A stretch of 8,545 bases of DNA from NCBI GenBank assembly GCA_025357355.1, contig JANXPK010000096.1:1-8545 (forward strand), written 5' to 3'. The DNA is from Rhodobacterales bacterium (GTDB lineage: Bacteria > Pseudomonadota > Alphaproteobacteria > Rhodobacterales > Rhodobacteraceae). The notes under the pieces are model-generated. The model saw only the letters and a program-made list of their open reading frames with translations, ran no database searches and was not told the DNA's origin. This document shows positions 1 to 4,489 of this stretch, in pieces (position 1 is the first letter of the stretch; every line of letters begins with the position of its first letter). The translations under genes were made by a program, and so were the position numbers.

Positions 1-423
1 CGAACCGGGGTGAGTGTGGCAGCGGATTTGCAGGCGGCGGTGGGGGTGGCGGACATCATCTGTACGGCGACGATGAGCAGCGAGCCGCTGGTGATGGGCG
101 CATGGTTGCGGCCGGGACAACATCTGGACTTGATCGGGGCCTATACGCCTGCGATGCGGGAAGTGGACGACGCGGCGATGGCCCGGGCGCGGGTGTTTGT
201 CGACGCGCGGGCGACGACGGTGCATCATATTGGTGAGCTGATGGCGCCCATTGCCAGCGGGGCGATCCGCGAGGCGGACGTGGTGGCGGATTTCTATGAC
301 ATCGCAGGCGGGGCATTTGCGCGGCGGTCGGATGACGAGATCACGATTGCCAAGAATGGCGGCGGTGCGCATCTGGACCTGATGACGGCGGCCTATATTC
401 TGGAACGCTGGCGCGGGCGGTGA
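1..423 (+). CDS. Ornithine cyclodeaminase / mu-crystallin family protein, C-terminal part
   Basis: The frame is open from the first base of the window and ends at TGA 421-423, so only the last 140 residues of a protein usually 310-350 long are seen. The visible part fits the NAD(P)-binding Rossmann half of the family: VADIICTATMSSEP (residues 16-29), then HLDLIGAYTPAMREVDD (41-57), where the aspartate at 43 and the glycine at 46 lie in the segment that carries the catalytic acid and nicotinamide contacts in characterised members. The tail, KNGGGAHLDLMTAAYIL, is typical of the proteobacterial subgroup. Members include ornithine cyclodeaminase (ornithine to proline plus ammonia), alanine dehydrogenase and cyclic-imine reductases. 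The substrate cannot be told from this fragment. A GTG at 10 is inside the protein and is not the start. The gene converges on the minus-strand cluster that ends at 501. Confidence 0.9.
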   Translation, partial: RTGVSVAADLQAAVGVADIICTATMSSEPLVMGAWLRPGQHLDLIGAYTPAMREVDDAAMARARVFVDARATTVHHIGELMAPIASGAIREADVVADFYDIAGGAFARRSDDEITIAKNGGGAHLDLMTAAYILERWRGR

Positions 424-428
424 GAAGC

Positions 429-463
429 GGGGTATTTCACATCCCCCGCACCCCCAGTGGGAT
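429..463. terminator. Weak stem-loop region in the convergent gap (possible terminator)
   Basis: The 77-bp gap between two convergent genes holds two small overlapping stems. GGGG 429-432 pairs with CCCC 443-446, and two more A-T pairs can form across a bulged T. ATCCC 441-445 pairs with GGGAT 459-463. Neither is followed by a clear T-run on either strand, so a classical intrinsic terminator is not demonstrated. The position between convergent stop codons is the main argument. Confidence 0.2.
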
Positions 464-500
464 ATTTATGAAAAGATGATAGCGAAACTTTACCGGAGCC

Positions 501-896
501 TCAGGGTTTTGGCGCGGATTCGGGGTCTTGTTCGCGCCAATTGGCGATGATCCTCTGGCACTGGGCAGGATCGTCGATGGTCAGACGCCAGTTCAGCTCG
601 ATGATGCCGGGGGCGATGGTGCAGCGGATGCAGATGGTTTCGCCCGGGGCTGGGGTAACCGTCAAGGCATTGGAAGATTCGGACTGCGTGCGGATCACAT
701 GTGGACCGGGAACGACAACGCGGGTGATCTTGGTGCCTTTGTGGCAGGAGCCGATAAAGGTGTCATCAAGATAGGCCCATGGCCGCACGAACGGGTTGAT
801 GATCCCCTCATAGCCTTTGCCGCGATAGAGGATGAGCGTGGAGCCCGTCGTCGCGTTCCGGGCGAAAGCCGGGCAGGTGAGACTGACGCACAGCAA
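501..896 (-). CDS. Small exported DUF2846-like protein, start uncertain, possibly disrupted
   Basis: The product is about 131 residues and ends at TGA 503-501. After a short hydrophobic stretch ending in AFA (a signal-peptidase-I-like site), the chain has the look of the DUF2846 fold: LILYRGKGYEGIINPF, then AYLDDTFIGSCHKGTKITRV, then VVVPGPHVI and a strand with ICIRCT. These parts match, in order, the segments 'small sugar-like motif, name-your-ligand strand, charged-turn and PGxH' of that family. The role is unknown; related proteins are envelope-located, often lipoproteins. The given start is TTG 896, which leaves only a 12-residue signal peptide. In-frame CTG codons at 908 and 905 would lengthen it. 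The TTG at 917, which has GGAG six bases upstream, is cut off by TGA 911-909. It lies directly after the isomerase gene and is probably cotranscribed with it. Family call moderate, start poor. Confidence 0.65.
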   Translation of the reverse strand: MLCVSLTCPAFARNATTGSTLILYRGKGYEGIINPFVRPWAYLDDTFIGSCHKGTKITRVVVPGPHVIRTQSESSNALTVTPAPGETICIRCTIAPGIIELNWRLTIDDPAQCQRIIANWREQDPESAPKP

Positions 897-918
897 GAAG
901 CCCAGCAGTCAGCGCAAG

Positions 919-1695
919 TCAAACTCCGATCAGGCGGGAGTGGGTCTTGAGGGCGTGCAGCCAGGCGAGGCCGTGGACGGTGGCGCGGGCTGGGCGGTAT
1001 TCGGCGGCGACCCAGCCTTGGTAATCCATCACATCAAGGTCGCGGAAGAGCGCGGTCAGATCAAAGCCGCCACCGCCGGGTTCGGCGCGGGTCGGGAAAC
1101 CGGCGATCTGGATGTGGTTGACGCGGGCCTTGTGCTTTTCCCACACCATCCAGGGATCGCCGTGGATGCGCGCGGCATGCCAGAGGTCAAACTGCAGGCC
1201 GATGCGCGGGTTGTCGAGGTCGGCGAGGATACGGGCGGCCTGATCGAAATCATTGAGGAAATAGCCGGGCATATCTTCGGTGTTCAGAGGCTCGATGGTC
1301 AGGGTCAGCTCGGGGGCGGCCTCGGCGGCCCAGGCGAGATGGTCGGTGTAAAGCTGGGTGGCAATCGGGCCGCGGGCGACCCCGGCCATGACGTGGACGC
1401 GGGCCGCACCCAGTCGGCTGGCCAGATCGGCAGCCCGCAGGAAACCGTCGCGAAAGTGGCTTTCCTGACCCGGCACGGCGGCATGGCCACGGTCACCAGC
1501 GATCCAGTCGCCGGGTGGAGTGTTGATCATGGCAAGCGGCATCCCGGCCAGCGCGGCAAGCCAGTCCTTGGCAGGATGGTCATAAGGAAACAGAATCTCT
1601 ACCCCGTCAAAACCCGCCTGCGCCGCGAGACCTGGCCGGTCAAGGCTGGGGACTTCGGTGAACAGCATAGTCAGATTGGCAGCGTATCGGGGCAT
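919..1695 (-). CDS. hyi: Hydroxypyruvate isomerase-like TIM-barrel protein
   Basis: The product is 258 residues, the same length as E. coli Hyi. It is a xylose-isomerase-like (AP endonuclease 2 superfamily) TIM barrel. Hydroxypyruvate isomerase interconverts hydroxypyruvate and tartronate semialdehyde in cytosolic glyoxylate metabolism. The N-terminus MPRYAANLTMLFTEVP is characteristic. The metal-binding/catalytic acids expected in the family are visible: Glu135 in LTIEPLN, Asp170 in GLQFDLWHA, Gln196 in HIQIAGFP and Glu232 in GWVAAEYRP. The ATG at 1695 is chosen because it gives this conserved N-terminus and overlaps the upstream DUF1285 stop in a TGATG junction, suggesting translational coupling; a frame start at 1746 would add 17 residues lying inside the upstream gene. 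No glyoxylate carboligase or tartronate semialdehyde reductase gene is visible, so the exact substrate is inferred from family only. An otherwise related sugar isomerase/epimerase activity is possible. Confidence 0.9.
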   Translation of the reverse strand: MPRYAANLTMLFTEVPSLDRPGLAAQAGFDGVEILFPYDHPAKDWLAALAGMPLAMINTPPGDWIAGDRGHAAVPGQESHFRDGFLRAADLASRLGAARVHVMAGVARGPIATQLYTDHLAWAAEAAPELTLTIEPLNTEDMPGYFLNDFDQAARILADLDNPRIGLQFDLWHAARIHGDPWMVWEKHKARVNHIQIAGFPTRAEPGGGGFDLTALFRDLDVMDYQGWVAAEYRPARATVHGLAWLHALKTHSRLIGV

Positions 1696-2288
1696 CAGGG
1701 CAATTCTGTTGAACGGATGATCGGAAAGAACAGACCGTGCGACCACAGGCCGAACCAGCTTTCGCCGCCGGACCTTTCACCGTCTTGACGCTCATGGCAA
1801 CCCAATTCGATCAGCCGGTAAAAGCTCTTGCGGTCGATCAGGGCATTCAGACCGGCGCGGACATGGATATAGGGGGCGGGTTCGCCATCTTCGGCCAGAC
1901 GCACGGTGATGGGGTGAAGGGCGTCGGCGTCGACCTCATCCTCGGTCTTGGTGACAAAGCGCAATGTCTGGTCGCGCCCGCTGCCGGTGGCGGTGACGTC
2001 GACGGCTAGCAGGGGCGCGTCATCGACGCGGATGCCGACTTTTTCGACCGGCGTGACCAGAAAGTAGGCGTCGCCTTCGCGTTTGAGGATCGAGGCGAAC
2101 AGCTTGACCAGAGGCGCGCGGCCGATGGGGGTGCCAAGGTAGTACCAGGTGCCGTCCCGCGCGATGCGGATGTCGATGTCGCCGCAGAACGGCGGATTCC
2201 ACAAATGGACCGGCGGCGGACCGCGCACCGCCTTGACCTGTGACATCAATCCTTCAGCCGAGGGCTTCACGATAAGTTTCTCTGGCAT
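1695..2288 (-). CDS. DUF1285 family protein
   Basis: This 197-residue cytosolic protein matches the DUF1285 family by its strongly conserved core: PPPVHLWNPPFCGDIDIRI, then DGTWYYLGTPIGR, then FLVTPVEKVGIRVDDAP, and a C-terminal part ending near LWSHGLFFPI. The biochemical function is unknown. In many alphaproteobacteria a DUF1285 gene lies beside the MoxR/DUF58/DUF4159 operon, and here it is transcribed divergently from moxR. The start at ATG 2288 is preferred because it has AAAGGA upstream (about 12 bases) and puts a KPSAEGL-like segment close to the N-terminus, as I recall for relatives. ATG 2312 would add eight residues but has no clear ribosome site. The stop overlaps the isomerase start. 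No signal peptide or membrane segment is seen. Family assignment is firm; the start is moderately sure. Confidence 0.9.
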   Translation of the reverse strand: MPEKLIVKPSAEGLMSQVKAVRGPPPVHLWNPPFCGDIDIRIARDGTWYYLGTPIGRAPLVKLFASILKREGDAYFLVTPVEKVGIRVDDAPLLAVDVTATGSGRDQTLRFVTKTEDEVDADALHPITVRLAEDGEPAPYIHVRAGLNALIDRKSFYRLIELGCHERQDGERSGGESWFGLWSHGLFFPIIRSTELP

Positions 2289-2293
2289 TTGAC

Positions 2294-2311
2294 TGGCAAA
2301 TCCTTTTGCCA
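2294..2311. promoter_or_regulatory. Perfect inverted repeat at the DUF1285 start (operator or mRNA hairpin)
   Basis: TGGCAAA 2294-2300 and TTTGCCA 2305-2311 are perfect 7-bp arms around the four bases TCCT. Read on the minus-strand mRNA, the loop is AGGA, the core of the putative ribosome-binding site for ATG 2288. The same 18 bp could instead be a DNA operator for a dimeric regulator. If translation starts at 2312 the repeat is simply within the first codons. Confidence 0.45.
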
Positions 2312-2320
2312 TTTGTACCC

Positions 2321-2338
2321 AGAGCCGTCATTGGCTCT
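2321..2338. promoter_or_regulatory. Inverted repeat AGAGCC-N6-GGCTCT in the divergent control region
   Basis: AGAGCC 2321-2326 and GGCTCT 2333-2338 form a perfect dyad with a 6-base spacer, lying between the divergent DUF1285 and moxR genes. The spacing suits binding by a dimeric helix-turn-helix regulator. A TATAAC at 2347-2352 resembles a -10 box for moxR, but no convincing -35 element is spaced correctly, so the promoters themselves are not located. Confidence 0.35.
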
Positions 2339-2359
2339 AATGCACATATAACCACTCAC

Positions 2360-2363
2360 GGAG
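2360..2363 (+). promoter_or_regulatory. Ribosome-binding site of the MoxR gene
   Basis: GGAG ends seven bases before ATG 2371, supporting that start. It is the clearest Shine-Dalgarno sequence in the window. Confidence 0.7.
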
Positions 2364-2370
2364 CAAAGTC

Positions 2371-3372
2371 ATGTCTGATGCCAACCTTGTCGCCGAGATC
2401 GAAGCCCTGGCGGATAAACTGGGGGTGGCGCGGGTCGAGGTCAACCGGCGTTTCATCGGTCAGGATCGGGTGGTGGAGCTGACGCTGGCGGCGCTGCTGT
2501 GCGGGGGACATGCGCTGCTGGTGGGGTTGCCGGGGCTGGGCAAGACACTGCTGGTGGATACGCTGTCGAAGGTGATGGGTCTGCGGGCCAACCGCATCCA
2601 GTTCACGCCGGACCTGATGCCTGCCGATATTCTGGGGTCCGAGGTGCTGGACGCCGCCGCCGATGGCTCGCGGTCGTTTCGCTTCATCGAGGGGCCGGTG
2701 TTCTGCGAGTTGCTGATGGCCGATGAGATCAACCGCGCTTCACCCCGGACACAGTCGGCCTTGTTGCAGGCGATGCAGGAGCGTGAGGTGACGATTGCCG
2801 GGCAGCACCGCCCGCTTGGCCCGCCGTTCCATGTGCTGGCGACGCAGAACCCGATTGAACAAGAGGGGACGTATCCTTTGCCCGAGGCGCAGCTGGACCG
2901 CTTTCTGGTGCAGGTCGATGTCGCCTATCCGACGCGGGCGACGGAGCGGGATATCCTGCTCGCCACCACCGGGTCAGTCACGGCGATGGCGGCGCAGGTG
3001 TTCAGCGGGGCCGAACTGATCGCGGCACAGGCGGTGATAAGGCGGATGCCGGTGGGCGACAGCGTGGTCGAGGCGATCCTGGATCTGGTGCGGTCGTGCC
3101 GTCCGGGTGAGGCGGAGGGTGCCGATCTGGACGGTGTGCTGAGCTGGGGGCCGGGGCCGCGGGCGGCGCAGGCGTTGATGCTGATGGTGCGGGCGCGGGC
3201 GCTGTTGAACGGGCGGCTGGCACCTTCGGCGGAGGATGTGGCGGTGTTGGCGCGACCCGTGCTGGAACATCGGATGTCCTTGAGCTTTGCCGCCAGAGCA
3301 CGGGGCGAGACGCTGAACGGGGTGATCGACCGGGTCGCGGGCCGGGTGCTGGGCTTGGAGGCGGCGGCGTGA
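2371..3372 (+). CDS. MoxR family AAA+ ATPase
   Basis: The 333-residue protein has the usual length of a MoxR ATPase. Walker A is GLPGLGKT (52-59), Walker B with the catalytic glutamate is LLMADEINRASP (starting at 114, D118 E119). Sensor 1 lies in VLATQNPIEQEGTYPLPEA (155-173), followed by LDRF (175-178), the near-invariant MoxR signature. The C-terminal lid domain fills roughly 230-333, with SWGPGPRAAQALMLM as its conserved segment. MoxR proteins form hexamers and are thought to remodel or load partner proteins with VWA domains in an ATP-dependent way; here the partners are very likely the DUF58 protein and the two membrane proteins encoded downstream. It is the first gene of the operon, divergent from DUF1285. 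Its TGA (3370-3372) overlaps a GTG that opens a small frame crossing the following spacer. Function as ATPase is firm; the client is inferred. Confidence 0.96.
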   Translation: MSDANLVAEIEALADKLGVARVEVNRRFIGQDRVVELTLAALLCGGHALLVGLPGLGKTLLVDTLSKVMGLRANRIQFTPDLMPADILGSEVLDAAADGSRSFRFIEGPVFCELLMADEINRASPRTQSALLQAMQEREVTIAGQHRPLGPPFHVLATQNPIEQEGTYPLPEAQLDRFLVQVDVAYPTRATERDILLATTGSVTAMAAQVFSGAELIAAQAVIRRMPVGDSVVEAILDLVRSCRPGEAEGADLDGVLSWGPGPRAAQALMLMVRARALLNGRLAPSAEDVAVLARPVLEHRMSLSFAARARGETLNGVIDRVAGRVLGLEAAA

Positions 3373-3623
3373 CAGGGGCGAACAGTTTGGACCAGGCGCC
3401 CAGAGGACCGTCTGATGAAGGCTCCAGTGGAGCCTTCATCGGTCCGATTGCCGCGGCGTGGGAGCGCAAGGCAAGGGAGATTGGGTCGAGTAGTGGCGGT
3501 CACGAAGGGGAGGCGCCTGCCTGGGGTGGGCGCAGAAGGCGCCTGCCCGGGGGCAGGCAGGCGCCTCCCCGATACGCTTTGGCGCATCGGGGAAGGGAAG
3601 TGTTCTTGAGGGTTTGTCATTGA
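3369..3623 (+). CDS. Doubtful 84-codon ORF bridging the moxR-DUF58 spacer
   Basis: This frame starts at GTG 3369, overlapping the moxR stop as GTGA, and ends at TGA 3621-3623, overlapping the preferred DUF58 start TTG 3620 as TTGA. The product is rich in Gly, Arg, Ala and Pro, shows no recognisable domain, and is mostly encoded by the inverted repeats of the spacer. It has no convincing ribosome site of its own. I do not recognise a family. It could be a leader whose translation couples moxR to DUF58, or a chance frame in a GC-rich repeat. A second frame at 3415-3609 through the same repeat is equally unconvincing as a gene. Confidence 0.2.
   Translation: MTGANSLDQAPRGPSDEGSSGAFIGPIAAAWERKAREIGSSSGGHEGEAPAWGGRRRRLPGGRQAPPRYALAHRGREVFLRVCH
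3405..3445. repeat. Long inverted repeat (13-bp perfect arms) after moxR
   Basis: GATGAAGGCTCCA 3414-3426 and TGGAGCCTTCATC 3428-3440 are perfect arms about one central base. Outside them GGACC 3405-3409 can pair with GGTCC 3441-3445 after a four-base bulge on the left. No T-run follows, so it is not a standard intrinsic terminator. It could stabilise the moxR mRNA end, attenuate downstream transcription, or be part of a dispersed palindromic element. Confidence 0.8.
3507..3570. repeat. 17-bp perfect inverted repeat with nested hairpin
   Basis: The arms 3507-3523 (GGGGAGGCGCCTGCCTG) and 3554-3570 are exact reverse complements, separated by 30 bases. Nested inside, GCCTGCCC 3541-3548 can pair with GGGCAGGC 3551-3558, competing for five bases of the right arm. 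GGCGCCTGCC also occurs as a direct copy at 3512-3521 and 3539-3548. This is extremely stable structure in RNA and resembles a REP- or BIME-like dispersed element rather than random spacer. Confidence 0.8.
3567..3592. repeat. Hairpin upstream of the DUF58 gene, sharing an arm with the 17-bp repeat
   Basis: CCCCGAT 3567-3573 pairs with ATCGGGG 3586-3592, and CGC 3575-3577 with GCG 3582-3584 inside it after one A-C mismatch. CCCC 3567-3570 is also the end of the 17-bp repeat's right arm, so both stems cannot form fully at once. The stem ends 16 bases before the GAGGG ribosome site of the DUF58 gene. Confidence 0.65.
3608..3612 (+). promoter_or_regulatory. Ribosome-binding site deciding the DUF58 start
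   Basis: GAGGG lies seven bases before TTG 3620 but only one base before the alternative TTG 3614. This spacing is the reason for choosing 3620. Confidence 0.6.
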
Positions 3624-4489
3624 CCGAAACCACCGACCTGCGCGCCCGTGCCGAAGCCTTGGGCGGCACCCTGCCGCCCTTGCTGGCCGAGGCTGAGCAT
3701 CTGGCGGCAACCGTGCTCTTGGGCGAGCATGGCCGCAGGCGGGCTGGGACGGGGGATGACTTCTGGCAATACCGCGCCGCCCATCCGGGTGATGCCATGC
3801 GCGCCATCGACTGGCGCCGCTCTGCCCGGTCGGACAGCCAGTTCGTGCGCGAGCGCGAATGGCAGGCGGCGCAATCGGTGATGCTGTGGGTCGATCCCTC
3901 GCGGTCGATGGCGTTTTCGGGCAGCCGCGACCGGGCTACCAAATCCGACCGGGCGCGGCTGTTGGCCCTGGCGCTGGCGGTTCTGTTGTTGCGCGGCGGC
4001 GAGCGGGTCGGCATTGCCGGTCAGGCGCCGCGTTCGGGCAAGGCACAGTTGCTGCGTCTGGTCGAGGCGTTCGGGCTGGAAACCGCCACCGCCGACTATG
4101 GCAGCCCGGCCGAGGATGGTCTGGTCAGCCACGGCCGCGCCGTCTTTGTGTCGGATTTTCTCGGTGACTTGGCCGGGGTCGAGGCATCCCTGGCGCGGGC
4201 GGCGGATCGCGGGGTCAAGGGTGTGTTGTTGCAGGTGCTGGACCCGGCGGAAGAAGAGTTTCCCTTTGATGGCCGCACCGTCTTTATCTCGATGGGCGGC
4301 ACGCTCAGCCATGAGACCCAGCAGGCGGGCGACCTGCGCGGGCGCTATCTGGCGCGGCTGGCCGAGCGCAAGGCGCGGCTGGCGGACCTGGCGCAACTGT
4401 CGGGCTGGCTTTACCATACCCATCACACCGGGCAACCTGCACAGTCAGCCCTGCTCTGGGCCTATAGGGCGTTGGAGGGCGGGCGATGA
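3620..4489 (+). CDS. DUF58 domain protein with VWA-type core
   Basis: The product is 289 residues from TTG 3620. The DUF58 signature is clear: GDDFWQYRAAHPGDAMRAID (45-64) followed by WRRSARSD and FVRERE (75-80). A VWA-like fold follows with an intact MIDAS motif, VDPSRSM (D92, S94, S96), and a second metal-site strand VFVSDF (D179). No signal peptide or convincing membrane helix is seen, so it is probably cytosolic or membrane-associated. DUF58 proteins are regular partners of MoxR ATPases; they probably bind the ATPase or a metal-dependent ligand, but no reaction is known. It lies 247 bp after moxR across a hairpin-rich spacer, and its stop overlaps the next start in ATGA, indicating coupling. 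It has no cysteine. No ATG or GTG start is available near the N-terminus. Family certain, start likely. Confidence 0.93.
   Translation: MTETTDLRARAEALGGTLPPLLAEAEHLAATVLLGEHGRRRAGTGDDFWQYRAAHPGDAMRAIDWRRSARSDSQFVREREWQAAQSVMLWVDPSRSMAFSGSRDRATKSDRARLLALALAVLLLRGGERVGIAGQAPRSGKAQLLRLVEAFGLETATADYGSPAEDGLVSHGRAVFVSDFLGDLAGVEASLARAADRGVKGVLLQVLDPAEEEFPFDGRTVFISMGGTLSHETQQAGDLRGRYLARLAERKARLADLAQLSGWLYHTHHTGQPAQSALLWAYRALEGGR

Noticed and set aside
919..1746. Longer N-terminus for the isomerase from an upstream start at 1746
   Set aside because: The extra 17 residues overlap the DUF1285 coding end and precede the conserved MPRYAANLTMLF; the TGATG overlap supports 1695.
832..1788. 318-codon open frame on the plus strand
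   Set aside because: It is antisense to the isomerase gene, which has clear family motifs; composition is low complexity (Gly, Val, Ala).
2331..2352. Promoter for moxR from TTGGCT (2331) and TATAAC (2347)
   Set aside because: The spacing is only 10 bases, too short for a sigma-70 type promoter, and no better -35 is seen.
3424..3460. Rho-independent terminator after moxR
   Set aside because: The hairpin is strong but no T-run follows, and the downstream genes clearly belong to the same strand unit.
3567..3578. 12-base match CCCCGATACGCT shared by the spacer and the isomerase 5' end (1682-1693, opposite strand)
   Set aside because: Several 12-mer matches are expected by chance within a window of this size, and the flanks do not match.
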